From NCBI RefSeq assembly GCF_023283895.1, contig NZ_JAKILB010000001.1:607582-671581 (forward strand): a stretch of 64,000 bases of DNA, written 5' to 3'. The notes below the pieces were generated by a model. That model did no database searches, was not told the DNA's origin, and saw only the letters and a program-made list of their open reading frames with translations. The translations under genes and the position numbers were made by a program. Of this stretch, positions 41,601 through 49,863 are shown piece after piece; position 1 is the first letter of the stretch, and each line of letters opens with the position of its first letter. The stretch is from Shewanella pneumatophori. GTDB lineage: Bacteria > Pseudomonadota > Gammaproteobacteria > Enterobacterales > Shewanellaceae.

Positions 41601-42001
41601 TGCACTCTTGTATCTAGCTCAGGCTTTATAGGTTGTGGCTGCCACAATAAAATACACTCATCTAATCCATCTAAAAGATCAGTAAATTGCAATTGATAAG
41701 CCCCTTTTTCTGCTCGACGACGCGATGAGGTTATCAGCTGACTAATCTGTCCGTAACCTTTACGGTTTTTAGCTAAGAATACAAATACACCTTCAGCTAA
41801 ACGAAACTCCGCACCAACCAATAAACGGATTTGATGCTTCTTAGCCGCTTCATGGGCTTTTACTATGCCTGCAAACGAACACTCATCTGTAATTGCAATT
41901 GCGCTGTAGCCAAGTTTTGCCGCTTGCTCCACCAGCTCATGAGGATGAGAAGCGCCCCTTAAAAAGCTGTAGTTAGAAATAGCGTGTAGCTCGGCGTACA
42001 T
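38633..42001 (-). CDS. dnaE2: Error-prone DNA polymerase DnaE2/ImuC
   Basis: A 1122-residue C-family polymerase alpha subunit. The PHP domain (MYAELHAISNYSFLRGASHP; GYSAIAITDE) is followed by the polymerase with catalytic Asps in PPDIDVDFEHERRE and KVDVLALGMLTA, helix-hairpin-helix, and an OB domain (VVTVAGLVVGRQRPSTA). It is about 50-90 residues longer than usual because of a Gln/Thr/Asn/Ser-rich insertion encoded near 40220-40340 with 12-bp tandem repeats. Its ATG overlaps the imuB stop (TAATG). With ImuA and ImuB it carries out SOS mutagenic lesion bypass. Confidence 0.96.
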   Translation of the reverse strand: MYAELHAISNYSFLRGASHPHELVEQAAKLGYSAIAITDECSFAGIVKAHEAAKKHQIRLLVGAEFRLAEGVFVFLAKNRKGYGQISQLITSSRRRAEKGAYQLQFTDLLDGLDECILLWQPQPIKPELDTRVQLAEQLQAYQAQCLAVGLALVSVFAKRCYLLMERSLLAGEALKLQLWQKLAEHLQIECVAAGNVRMHCEQRQKLQDVLTCIRHATQLDQAGSLLLANTETALKPLNAIAKRYSKAWIDNSLVIAKQCQFSLDELRYEYPSEVVPTHLTASEYLAQEVEKGAAWRFNHKVPKAVKLQYIKELQLIKEMQYEYFFLTIYDIVQFAKSQHILHQGRGSAANSVVCYCLGITEVDPTKVNMLFERFVSKERDEPPDIDVDFEHERREEIIQYIYSKYGRERAALAATVISYRFKSAMGDVGKALGIDRQHIEHILHSVDRRDSEFDWLSQLEAKGLVPKEGIGQYLLPLVQEILGFPRHLSQHVGGFIISSGPLSELVPVENAAMADRTVIQWDKDDLESLGLLKVDVLALGMLTAIRKCFELITHSQTQSQTQTNTKNQTCDNHSLQNCHSLENSLENSLEPYQSQQVKAFSMADICWEQAEVYQMLQRGDSIGVFQVESRAQTSMLPRLKPKCYYDLVVQIAIVRPGPIQGDMVHPYLRRRDGLEQVSYPSAEVEAVLSRTMGVPIFQEQVIQLAMVAAGFSGGEADQLRRAMASWKRSGELQQFETKLLNGMQSRGYSTEFAEQIYRQIKGFGEYGFPESHSASFALLAYVSAYLKYHYPAAFCCALLNSQPMGFYSPSQLIQDVKRHGVNVLPVCVNHSQWQHTLEPDEHGEQQLRLGFRLVKGLNQKECARLVELRPKQGFHQLEQIYQLGIARHELEILASANAFVTLAGHRHQVRWQLSACQQSLPLFAEDELNQLDRVRGAQDKSHQSPNSELMQGVAKQQVHMIKHLKVEPESTPKLAPPTAAESMQADYAYTGMTLGEHPMAMLRARSRLARSCLHNCITAEALEDCRSGQVVTVAGLVVGRQRPSTASGGTFITLEDETGNVNLVVWIATARAQRQAYLVSKIMKVSGVLERQSGVTHVVAGKLEDISHELDKLSVRSRDFH
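40229..40263. repeat. 12-bp tandem repeat inside dnaE2
   Basis: Three copies of CTCTAAACTATT (last incomplete) at 40229-40240, 40241-40252 and 40253-40263 encode a SLEN-type repeat on the minus strand. The neighbouring 40300-40340 encodes a QTQSQTQT stretch. The unit is a multiple of three, so gain or loss keeps the frame. Confidence 0.85.
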
Positions 42002-43647
42002 TAACTAAACCATCCATGCAGATAAAAACCACCTTGCTCTTGATAAACCCAGCACAGGCCGCCATCAACATGGCTAGCAATATAATAGTCACGACAATAA
42101 CTGGCTTGTTGCCACCAGTGAGTTTGTAATCGCTCTGGCCCCTTTAATAGTTCAAACTCTGTTGTTGCTATTGCCTCTGGCTGAGCAAGTAGCCAAAAAG
42201 GTCGGCAAGCACCCAGCGCCAATCTATGTTCTTGCTGCTTAGTTTGTACCTTGCCAATACTGCTAAGTGCGGTACTTTGCCAACTATGCTCAGGTAAGTG
42301 CTCAGATACTGAGGTGATCCCTTTCACTTTATCGCTGCCAAGCCGTGCTTGTAAGCTCGATAGCAAGTATCGGCCTGCATCGTTTTTTCCAGCTTTTGCA
42401 TGAGTTAATAAATGAGTTTGCCCTTGAGTGATTGGCGCAAATTTATTGGCATAAATACATAGCTCAACAACAGGCTGATATAAGGTGACGCGCTCAAGTT
42501 GCATACGACATAAACTAAGCAGTTCAGCGCTTCTATGTTCAGCGAAGGGGTAGTAAATTGTCAGATCTAAAGGCGCTAGCTCTCGGTCTCGATAGCCTAA
42601 ACTTAAGGTCAGTGTTTGCAGTGCCAACTGGCGCTGCACTAAATAACCGGCGAGATCATCTAGCATTCGCCTTAGCGGGAAGATAATTCCCGGCATAGAT
42701 TCAACTTCATAGAGCAAGGTTAGCTTTTGCTGATAATGACTTGCAGGTTCAAAATACGACATTGGTTGCGGCAATTTGCCACTGATCTTAGCCAATAATT
42801 GCAGTAACGGTTGACCGAAGCGCTGACCAAGATCTTTTTCGGGTAATGCGGTTAACATAGATAACGTATGCAACCCCATATTGGTAAATGCCTCGGATAA
42901 ATAGTTTGATACCGGTAAAGCCTGAATGGGCAAAGTATCTAGCAACAAACTATTATGTTCATGTTGTAAATAACGGCTTTGCAGCTCCGCTTGATGTTGA
43001 AACTCTGATGCTTGCTCATTACGCTGGTAACCTTGCTCACACGATGCCTTATTCAAACTATGGGACAATGAAATAAATCGCGGTGCTTGTAACGCTAAAA
43101 GCTGAGCTGCTAGCGGTGTTTCAGCAATAGCAAGCTGTACGTCTAGCCCAAGTGCTAACGCCTTTTGCCCATATTGCTGAGCCAGATTGTCAATGCCATC
43201 AAATACTAAGCCCATGGAGCTAACTTCTAACACTAAGCAGTCATCAACAAATTCATTCACTGAGAACTTACCTGCTTTTTTAACCAAGCTTTGGTTAAAT
43301 ACAGCACTATCATTAGTCAATTCCTGCTTGGCATATCGAGCGGCTAGCGAGCAATGCAGCGGCGCAACTCGGGCGCTAAAGCCATAACTCCACTGACAGA
43401 GCCAGTCAGAAGCTTGTTGAGTCACATGAGGGTCAAACTCTATCAGTACCACTTCCGCCAATAAGCTTTGCGCAGTGCTAATACTCATACCGCAGTGAAT
43501 GCCTGATTGTATTGCACGATGATCACAGGCTAATACCTGTAATGACTTAGGTTCAAATAGCACACAGCCATCAATAGATTGCTGTTGATGCAAATACCTA
43601 AGGTATTGAAATGCCCATTGGGGGTAATAAGCTGCAAGCCATAGCAT
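42001..43647 (-). CDS. imuB: ImuB, Y-family polymerase-like mutasome hub
   Basis: 548 residues. It opens with MLWLAAYYPQWAFQYL, where active Y-family polymerases have a catalytic Asp, and reads LEVSSMGLVF where they have the SxDE motif. It is therefore catalytically inactive, as known for ImuB. The little-finger and C-terminal region follow (PLRRMLDDLAGYLVQRQLALQ). It should bridge ImuA, DnaE2 and the beta clamp. It lies 39 bp after imuA and overlaps dnaE2 by one base. Confidence 0.93.
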   Translation of the reverse strand: MLWLAAYYPQWAFQYLRYLHQQQSIDGCVLFEPKSLQVLACDHRAIQSGIHCGMSISTAQSLLAEVVLIEFDPHVTQQASDWLCQWSYGFSARVAPLHCSLAARYAKQELTNDSAVFNQSLVKKAGKFSVNEFVDDCLVLEVSSMGLVFDGIDNLAQQYGQKALALGLDVQLAIAETPLAAQLLALQAPRFISLSHSLNKASCEQGYQRNEQASEFQHQAELQSRYLQHEHNSLLLDTLPIQALPVSNYLSEAFTNMGLHTLSMLTALPEKDLGQRFGQPLLQLLAKISGKLPQPMSYFEPASHYQQKLTLLYEVESMPGIIFPLRRMLDDLAGYLVQRQLALQTLTLSLGYRDRELAPLDLTIYYPFAEHRSAELLSLCRMQLERVTLYQPVVELCIYANKFAPITQGQTHLLTHAKAGKNDAGRYLLSSLQARLGSDKVKGITSVSEHLPEHSWQSTALSSIGKVQTKQQEHRLALGACRPFWLLAQPEAIATTEFELLKGPERLQTHWWQQASYCRDYYIASHVDGGLCWVYQEQGGFYLHGWFS

Positions 43648-43686
43648 GTTGGTTTTCTCGGCAGTTCTTGTTCCGTTAGCGCTGAA

Positions 43687-44769
43687 TCAATTAGGCGCTA
43701 AATGGCTAGCGTTATTGACAATGCTGAGTTTGAATGTCTGCTCTATTTGCAGATCTTTATCGGTTGTTACTCTATGAGGTTCAACATCAGCTAACACTTC
43801 TGCCGCTAATCTAGGTGTTAAATAGTTCGCCGTCCCAAGCAAACTTTCTTGTAAATGCGGTGGCAGTAACGACAAACTAAATGCTTTACTCGGCCAGCCA
43901 CCACGACGCTTGATAATGTTAATGTTGCTATCACCACAGTGCTCCACTGCTCGAATAGTATTGCCACTATTAGCATTAACTCTCTTTTTCGTCTGCTCTT
44001 GAGAAAAGAGTTGGGTGTTAGCAGTTACTTTGGTGCTCATTTGCTTACGACTGAAAAATGAGCGTTTAAGAGTTAAGCGTAAATTAACCGGATGTGAGTT
44101 ATCCGCCAATTTGCTCGGTAAATATAATAGACACAATGCTTGGCCTTTTTCTGCAGCCAGTTGCAGTCGTCTCGACTCAGTAATGGATAAATAATCCAGC
44201 CATGCCAATACCAAAGGTACAGCGCCACTACTCAATGCTTGCTCTATGGCCCATAACTGCTCTTTTCTGTCGCTGCTATCAATCCAAATTAAACGTTCAA
44301 CTTCAATTCCTTGTAGTTCAAGCGCTTGGGGATTGGGAATATAGGGCGGTGCAACCAGCATGACTAATGGCTCTGCATGATTTGTATCAGTTGCGCTTGT
44401 CTTGCTAACTTTAGAGTGCTGCTCTGAAGCAAGCGTTTGCGATACAACACCTTGACCAATCAATTGCTGTAATAAAGGCAATACTAGCGTTAACTCGCCT
44501 TGGCCTGGGTTATCGTATAAACATTCACATACACCCTGTTTAGGCCAGCCATTATCAGCCAAGTGCTTATTAAGCAAAGAAAACCCGGTGCAATATGCCT
44601 CGTTCTGATGCTGCCATTGCTCGCCTAACCAGAGATCTTGTCGCTCAAGTAAATTGACTAGCGGCGGTTTTACTTTTAGCCCACTGCTTGAACGCTGATT
44701 AGTTTGCAGCCTAGATGCAATACTTGCCTCCTTTAATTCATCTACTGTTAACGCCTTCGCGTAGCTCAT
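43687..44769 (-). CDS. imuA: ImuA, SulA/RecA-like mutasome protein
   Basis: ATG 44769 (MSYAKALTVDELKEA) is chosen because AGGTG lies six bases upstream; a GTG three codons earlier is the longer alternative. About 360 residues: LERQDLWLGEQWQ, FSLLNKHLADNGWPKQGVCE, then a RecA-like core whose Walker A is degenerate (DNPGQGELTLVLPLL). WPSKAFSLSLLPPHL lies near the C-terminus. A Thr/Lys/Asn-rich spacer (about 250-290) interrupts the C-terminal half. First gene of the SOS mutasome operon. Confidence 0.93.
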   Translation of the reverse strand: MSYAKALTVDELKEASIASRLQTNQRSSSGLKVKPPLVNLLERQDLWLGEQWQHQNEAYCTGFSLLNKHLADNGWPKQGVCECLYDNPGQGELTLVLPLLQQLIGQGVVSQTLASEQHSKVSKTSATDTNHAEPLVMLVAPPYIPNPQALELQGIEVERLIWIDSSDRKEQLWAIEQALSSGAVPLVLAWLDYLSITESRRLQLAAEKGQALCLLYLPSKLADNSHPVNLRLTLKRSFFSRKQMSTKVTANTQLFSQEQTKKRVNANSGNTIRAVEHCGDSNINIIKRRGGWPSKAFSLSLLPPHLQESLLGTANYLTPRLAAEVLADVEPHRVTTDKDLQIEQTFKLSIVNNASHLAPN

Positions 44770-44880
44770 CTTATGCACCTAATTTCGTCAATCAGCTACT
44801 CACCTTTCTTTTCGTCACTTAGCATTAATTTGCTTAAAATAACGCTGAACTAGGCAAGCATATTCAACGAACCAATAAAC

Positions 44881-44899
44881 ACTGTATAAAAACACAGTA
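44881..44899. promoter_or_regulatory. LexA (SOS) box upstream of imuA
   Basis: ACTGTATAAAAACACAGTA contains CTG-N10-CAG with TACTG-like outer bases and an AT-rich centre, the gammaproteobacterial LexA pattern. It lies 111 bp upstream of the imuA ATG. The only other adjacent gene, def, ends toward it, so imuA-imuB-dnaE2 is the target. Confidence 0.9.
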
Positions 44900-44936
44900 T
44901 AGTTATCTTTTATTAGATCGCAAGTGATCTTAACTG

Positions 44937-44970
44937 CAAAAAAAAGCGCTCCTCTAATAGAGGAGCGCTT
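44937..44970 (-). terminator. Intrinsic terminator of def
   Basis: AAGCGCTCCTCT-(ATT)-AGAGGAGCGCTT is a 12-bp perfect stem; on the minus strand it is followed by eight Ts. It insulates def from the imu operon. Confidence 0.93.
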
Positions 44971-45029
44971 GAGTGTTTAATTTACCACCGGGTTATTAAT
45001 TAATGAGATAACCCGGCTAAAATAATAAC

Positions 45030-45521
45030 TTACTTGTATTTTTTTACTTTCTTCAATGCAACTTGTTGCTTCAGCATAGAAAGATGATCAGTAAACACGA
45101 TACCGTTAAGGTGATCCATTTCGTGTTGTAGAACAATCGCTAAGAATTCGTCAGTATCAATCTCAAACGCTTTACCTTCACGATCAAGCGCTGCGACTTT
45201 AACCCCTTCGTGACGATTAACTTTAGCGCGGTAACCAGGAATAGATAAACAACCCTCTTCACCTTGGTATTGACCACGAGACTCAACGATTTCAGGGTTA
45301 ATCAACACCATAGGTTGATCGCGTTCTTCAGATAAATCGATAACTAAAATAGCATGCAAGCTACCCACTTGAGTCGCCGCTAAGCCGATACCATCATCGG
45401 TGTCATACATAGTTTCAATTAGATCGTCGATAAAACCTTGCACAGATTCAATATCTGTTACCGGCACAGCTTTACGCTTCAAGCGTTCATCGGGGATCGT
45501 TAAGATGTCTAACACTGCCAT
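45030..45521 (-). CDS. def: Peptide deformylase
   Basis: 163 residues with the three catalytic motifs: GIGLAATQVG, EEGCLSIPG (metal-binding Cys) and LQHEMDHLNG (HExxH). It removes the formyl group from nascent N-terminal Met. It stands alone with its own terminator and is not next to fmt, which suggests it may be a second deformylase; this cannot be settled from the window. The C-terminal tail is Lys-rich. Confidence 0.96.
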   Translation of the reverse strand: MAVLDILTIPDERLKRKAVPVTDIESVQGFIDDLIETMYDTDDGIGLAATQVGSLHAILVIDLSEERDQPMVLINPEIVESRGQYQGEEGCLSIPGYRAKVNRHEGVKVAALDREGKAFEIDTDEFLAIVLQHEMDHLNGIVFTDHLSMLKQQVALKKVKKYK

Positions 45522-45775
45522 ACTTTTATCACACTAATGTTAACTAAAAAATTCGCGCTATTATGACCGAATCATCAATAAAGGCAATCTCGAGTTCCAT
45601 TTAAAGTCAGCAATCCCTCTACTAGAGGGCTTATTAGCACAATAATCCACGAATCCCAGCCCTATAAACTCACCATATCTACCTACTTAAGTGTTTCTAT
45701 TTTGCACAATTATCTCCACTTTTTATTAACATGTGATAGCATAAATCAAAATGTATAAAATATACGGAAAATAAT

Positions 45776-47494
45776 ATGACCTCTGCAGGACGCACTGCGC
45801 TGCCCCCTACATTCTTCGTTGCCAATACAATGGAGATCTTCGAACGCTTAGCCTGGTATGGTTTTTTCGCCCTATCATCTTTATATATGACCTCGCCACA
45901 AAACCAAGGTGGATTAGGTTTTTCAGAGCAAGAACGCGGCCTACTACAAGGGATGATCCCTTTCTTTCTCTACCTGTTCCCAGTATTAACCGGTGCACTC
46001 GCAGATAGGTATGGTTACCGCAAAATGTTTTTAGTTGCCTATGCCATTATGTGCCCGAGTTATTATCTACTCGGCCAAGTTGATACCTTTATGGGATTCT
46101 TTGTGGCCTTTATGGGGGTCGCTGTTGGCGCGGCCTGCTTTAAACCTGTCGTCACTGGCACGGTAGCCCGCACAACCGATGAAACCAATCGTGGTTTAGG
46201 TTTTGGCATTTTCTATATGATGGTTAATATCGGCGGATTCTTAGGGCCTTTCATCGCGGGTTATGTAAGAGCCATTAGCTGGGACTGGGTATTTATCATG
46301 TCGGCCTTTTGGATAGCGGTTAACTTTATTCCGGCCTATTTCTTTTATAAAGAGCCCACAGATCAAAGCCAGCAAAAAGGCAAACCGCTTAAAGCGGTAT
46401 TTCAAGATATCCAAGAAGTACTGGGTAATGCTCGCTTTGCCATTTTATTCTTCGGCACGTTAGTTATTTTGATGTCTTATGGTGCTAAATGGATAACCGG
46501 TGAAACCACATTAATCATTTATGCCATTTGGTTCGCGGCACATATTATTTGGGATAAACTGGCTTCAACTCATAAGCAAGCTCCTTGGTACGCCCAAAAG
46601 ATCAGTCTAGGCAATAAGCCCTTTGTGATTTACTTACTGATCTTATCTGGCATGTGGATGGTGTATCAGCAAATTTTTATCACGCTACCTATCTATATTC
46701 GCGACTTTGTCGATACAAGCGATTTAGTATTAATGCTTGCGCCTTACCCTGATCTACTGCAATTTTTTGCACCTGTTGATGTTAGCCTACTGCAAGCAGA
46801 ACTGACTCGCCTTGCAAGTGAAGTGTCGAGCGGCACACTAAACGCCAAGCAGGCCTACTTTGAACTTGTACACACTAAAGTGATGGTACCTAGCATTGAA
46901 ATCAGCCAAGCATTAACCGCTATAGCGCAAACCCCAACAATTGCGGCGCAATACGCACAAACTTGGGCTGTTGAGTATCGACAAGTTAATCCTGAATATC
47001 TTATTGGACTGAACTTCTTATCCATTGTGGTCATGCAATTGATGATCAGCCGTTTTGTAGAACGTTTCCAAGCGCTGCCCGTTTTGGTTGGCGGCACCAT
47101 AATTCTGGCTCTTGGCACCGCTATTGGCGGTATTGCCCACGGCGCAATTATGGGCGGTGCTATGGTGCTGACCTCTATTTTAGTCTTCTCAATCGGCGAA
47201 ATGGTCGCTTCACCAAAAAGCCAAGAATACGTAGCAAGCTTTGCACCTAATGATAAAAAGGCCATGTTTATGGGCTACTATTTTGTCTCTTCTGCTATTG
47301 GCTTTTTATTAGCAGGACCATTATCGGGCTATTTATATTCTGAAGTGGCTAAAGGCGCTGATAGACCCGACCTTATGTGGTACATCATAGGTGCGTTAGG
47401 TCTATTAACGGCGTTAGGTTTAGTGCTATTTCATAAGTTTGGTACAACGCCACAAGCTGAGGATAACGCGCTTGAGCTGGCTGAAATCAATTAG
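45776..47494 (+). CDS. POT/PTR2-like MFS transporter
   Basis: 572 residues with about 12 or more TM helices. NTMEIFERLAWYGFFALSSL carries the ExxER motif of proton-coupled oligopeptide transporters, and ALADRYGYRKMFLVAY is the MFS loop 2-3 signature. A hydrophilic insertion of about 110 residues (about 315-410, from YIRDFVDTSD to YRQVNPEYL) separates two TM helices and is unusual in the family. The substrate could be peptides or related compounds; it cannot be fixed. An AT-rich region and GGAAAATA lie upstream of the ATG. Confidence 0.85.
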   Translation: MTSAGRTALPPTFFVANTMEIFERLAWYGFFALSSLYMTSPQNQGGLGFSEQERGLLQGMIPFFLYLFPVLTGALADRYGYRKMFLVAYAIMCPSYYLLGQVDTFMGFFVAFMGVAVGAACFKPVVTGTVARTTDETNRGLGFGIFYMMVNIGGFLGPFIAGYVRAISWDWVFIMSAFWIAVNFIPAYFFYKEPTDQSQQKGKPLKAVFQDIQEVLGNARFAILFFGTLVILMSYGAKWITGETTLIIYAIWFAAHIIWDKLASTHKQAPWYAQKISLGNKPFVIYLLILSGMWMVYQQIFITLPIYIRDFVDTSDLVLMLAPYPDLLQFFAPVDVSLLQAELTRLASEVSSGTLNAKQAYFELVHTKVMVPSIEISQALTAIAQTPTIAAQYAQTWAVEYRQVNPEYLIGLNFLSIVVMQLMISRFVERFQALPVLVGGTIILALGTAIGGIAHGAIMGGAMVLTSILVFSIGEMVASPKSQEYVASFAPNDKKAMFMGYYFVSSAIGFLLAGPLSGYLYSEVAKGADRPDLMWYIIGALGLLTALGLVLFHKFGTTPQAEDNALELAEIN

Positions 47495-47533
47495 AAGCTG
47501 CACACAGAACTGATGTAGGCGCTATCGCCCAAC

Positions 47534-47567
47534 AAAAAGCCCATATTGATTATCAATATGGGCTTTA
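47534..47567. terminator. Bidirectional terminator
   Basis: AAAGCCCATATTGA-TTA-TCAATATGGGCTTT is a 14-bp stem with A- and T-rich flanks, lying between two convergent genes (transporter and outer-membrane protein). Confidence 0.92.
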
Positions 47568-47601
47568 AAATATAGCTAACATCAAAATTACAGCATAGAA
47601 A

Positions 47602-48273
47602 TTAGAACTGCGAGCGAATAGCAAATACCCACTGGGTATCTTCGTTTTCAATTTGCTCTAATTTTTCCCAGTCATATTGGTAGCGAATCACCCAAGACCA
47701 CTGCGGATTAATTTGATAACCCAGTGCTAACCAGCTTTTGGCATCATAACGTTCAACACCATCAATACCTGCGTTACCTTGCAAGTAAAACTCACTGTAC
47801 CAATGCTCGGTCATCGGTTTTAACACTGTCATGCTAGCATTCGCTGCCGTGCTATCTTTATAGCGCTTAACCGCTAAATGGTTAACAGCAAGCTCGGTAA
47901 AGACTTGGGTGGCAAACCAACCTTGATGCTCGGTCATTAAACCCATTTGGTATTGATAGTGGCTTGATTTACCTTGTGGAGTATCGGTTTTACCGTGATC
48001 AACAGAGGCTCTAAAATTAACGTTACTGGCTGAATACAAATAACCTAAATGCCATTTATCACCATCAACATTGGTATTAGCTGAAAACTTTTGATGACTG
48101 GTTGCGAAACTACCACCGACTTTAAATGTATCGTCATCAAAACCAATAAAAAGCGAGTCATTTAAATTTAATGGGTCGGCAATATGGCGAAAGTCACCAG
48201 CAAAAGCTGGCGTCGACACTGCAGAGAGTAATAACAAAGACCCGATAACAGGACGTAAAGCCTTTACTGACAT
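47602..48273 (-). CDS. Outer-membrane beta-barrel-like protein of unknown function
   Basis: 223 residues with a signal peptide ending STPAFA-GDF. The mature part is made of alternating hydrophobic/polar strands rich in aromatic residues (WHLGYLYSASNVNFRASVDHG; YQYQMGLMTEHQGWFATQVF). It ends in Phe (FAIRSQF), the hallmark recognised by the BAM machinery. Probably a 10-stranded barrel. No family is recognised. It has no operon partner. Confidence 0.7.
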   Translation of the reverse strand: MSVKALRPVIGSLLLLSAVSTPAFAGDFRHIADPLNLNDSLFIGFDDDTFKVGGSFATSHQKFSANTNVDGDKWHLGYLYSASNVNFRASVDHGKTDTPQGKSSHYQYQMGLMTEHQGWFATQVFTELAVNHLAVKRYKDSTAANASMTVLKPMTEHWYSEFYLQGNAGIDGVERYDAKSWLALGYQINPQWSWVIRYQYDWEKLEQIENEDTQWVFAIRSQF

Positions 48274-48484
48274 TATATATACCGTGAAAAAGGCGCTATT
48301 ATTACTTTAGCGCTAACTGTCAGCAAGAGCTTTTACCTTATATTACAAGTGCGTAACCACTGGCAAACAGCAGAGATTTTTATTAACAGTTGCAACCTAG
48401 GATCGGCAGTTTTAGGCATACATATTATTAGACTGTTGATCTCAATATTATTAGAACTTACCGTAATACGAGGAGGTAAGCCTT

Positions 48485-48838
48485 ATGCAACAAACCAGTA
48501 AACCTTCTCCGATGACGCAAATTTGGCATATTGTGTCTATGATCCCAGAAGGAAAAGTATGCTCCTACGGTAAAGTCGCTGACTTAGCAGGTCTTCCCGG
48601 CAGAGCACGTTATGTATCTAAAGCCTTAAAGGCTGCACCGAATGAACTAAAATTACCTTGGCACAGAGTGATTAACAGCCAAGGTAAAATATCATTTGCT
48701 GAGCATAGTGAACCCTTTATTGAGCAGATGCAGCGGCTGCGTAGTGAAGAGATCATTGTTAACCGCGGTAAAGTAAAATTATCAGAATATGAATGGCGCC
48801 CCGATATGGCAACCTTAGTCTTGTCAATGCCGTTTTAA
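48485..48838 (+). CDS. Alkyltransferase-like (ATL) DNA base-flipping protein
   Basis: 117 residues of the MGMT C-terminal fold: IPEGKVCSYGKVADLAGLPG and the active-site segment LPWHRVINSQGKIS. The catalytic PCHRV Cys is replaced by Trp, so it cannot accept alkyl groups. ATL proteins bind O6-alkylguanine and hand it to nucleotide excision repair. GAGGAGG lies upstream of the ATG. An MGMT paralogue is not in the window. Confidence 0.93.
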   Translation: MQQTSKPSPMTQIWHIVSMIPEGKVCSYGKVADLAGLPGRARYVSKALKAAPNELKLPWHRVINSQGKISFAEHSEPFIEQMQRLRSEEIIVNRGKVKLSEYEWRPDMATLVLSMPF

Positions 48839-48861
48839 CGAACAGACATGAGGCTATTTAC

Positions 48862-49725
48862 ATGATTAATTTCCTAGCTTTTCCAAAGGAGTGGCCTTTG
48901 CTTAAAACACTTTCATCAAAACAGCTATTACCGCAAAAATCAGCGGCACTCTTGGCGCTTGGTTTTCTATTAACCAGTCACAACAGCGCAGCCAACACTA
49001 CAGCACTTACGCCACATATGGCGGAGTATGAAGTCTATTACGGCAGCATAGAGCTTGGCCGAGCGCGTTATATTCTAGAAGCCCCAGAGGGAAATCTATT
49101 TAAATATCGGTTTGACAGTGATATTGGCCTATTAATGCTGTCGGACAAACGCCATATTCGCAGTGAGTTTACCTTAGAAGACAACAACCACCTTGTGCCC
49201 ATGCGTTACTCCGTTGAGCGAACAGGTACAGGCCCAAGCTTTCGTGAGCAAGCCGCTTTTGCCAAAGCGCAAAACGTGGTTCATAGCCGTTATAAAGATG
49301 AACGTGCAAAATTCCCTTACGACACAGAATTGTTTGACCCTCTAATGGTGCAGCTACAATTTAGGCTCGATATGGAAGCCAATAAAGACGCATTGCATTA
49401 CAGCATGGTTAAAGAAGGCGAAATCGATGACTATGATTTTAAAATCGTAGGGAAAGAGCGCGTTAATATCGACAGCGGCAGCTATCAAACCGTTAAGTTT
49501 GAAGTAGTACGTGATAGTAAAAAGCGACAAACATTTTTTTGGATGGCACCGGATTTAAGCTACTTGCCCATTCGGTTGTCTCATTTTGAAAAAGGCAGTA
49601 AACAATTAGATATAAAACTACTCAATTATCGATTTGAAGCAACGACTCCGACAGAGCAAGCACTAAACAATGAGGCCGCTCCACAGCTTGAAAGTGATAA
49701 CCTTGAAAGTAACAAACAAGGCTAA
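48862..49725 (+). CDS. DUF3108 family exported protein
   Basis: 287 residues from ATG 48862 (GAGG eight bases upstream). TTG 48898 is a strong rival start, with AAGGAG six bases upstream and a shorter signal peptide (LLKTLSSKQLLPQKSAALLALGFLL). The mature domain reads MAEYEVYYGSIELGRARYIL, with RHIRSEFTLEDN, FDPLMVQLQFRLDM and SGSYQTVKFEVVRDSKKRQTFFWMAPDLSYLPIRL, the DUF3108 pattern of a lipocalin-like beta protein in the periplasm. Function is not established. The C-terminal tail is low complexity. Confidence 0.85.
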   Translation: MINFLAFPKEWPLLKTLSSKQLLPQKSAALLALGFLLTSHNSAANTTALTPHMAEYEVYYGSIELGRARYILEAPEGNLFKYRFDSDIGLLMLSDKRHIRSEFTLEDNNHLVPMRYSVERTGTGPSFREQAAFAKAQNVVHSRYKDERAKFPYDTELFDPLMVQLQFRLDMEANKDALHYSMVKEGEIDDYDFKIVGKERVNIDSGSYQTVKFEVVRDSKKRQTFFWMAPDLSYLPIRLSHFEKGSKQLDIKLLNYRFEATTPTEQALNNEAAPQLESDNLESNKQG

Positions 49726-49807
49726 GCTACTACAGCTAAGCGAACGAAAGCAATCGAGTCGCTTTCCAGCTTAGAAGCAAATCATAAAAGTCGATTATAA
49801 AAACAAA

Positions 49808-49836
49808 AAGCTCGCTAAGGATCACTTAGCGAGCTT
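49808..49836. terminator. Bidirectional terminator
   Basis: AAGCTCGCTAAG-GATCA-CTTAGCGAGCTT is a 12-bp stem between the convergent DUF3108 and amidotransferase genes. An A-run precedes it on the plus strand, giving a T-run for the leftward gene. Confidence 0.9.
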
Positions 49837-49863
49837 GTTAATCAGTTATTTTCCCGTAAAGGG

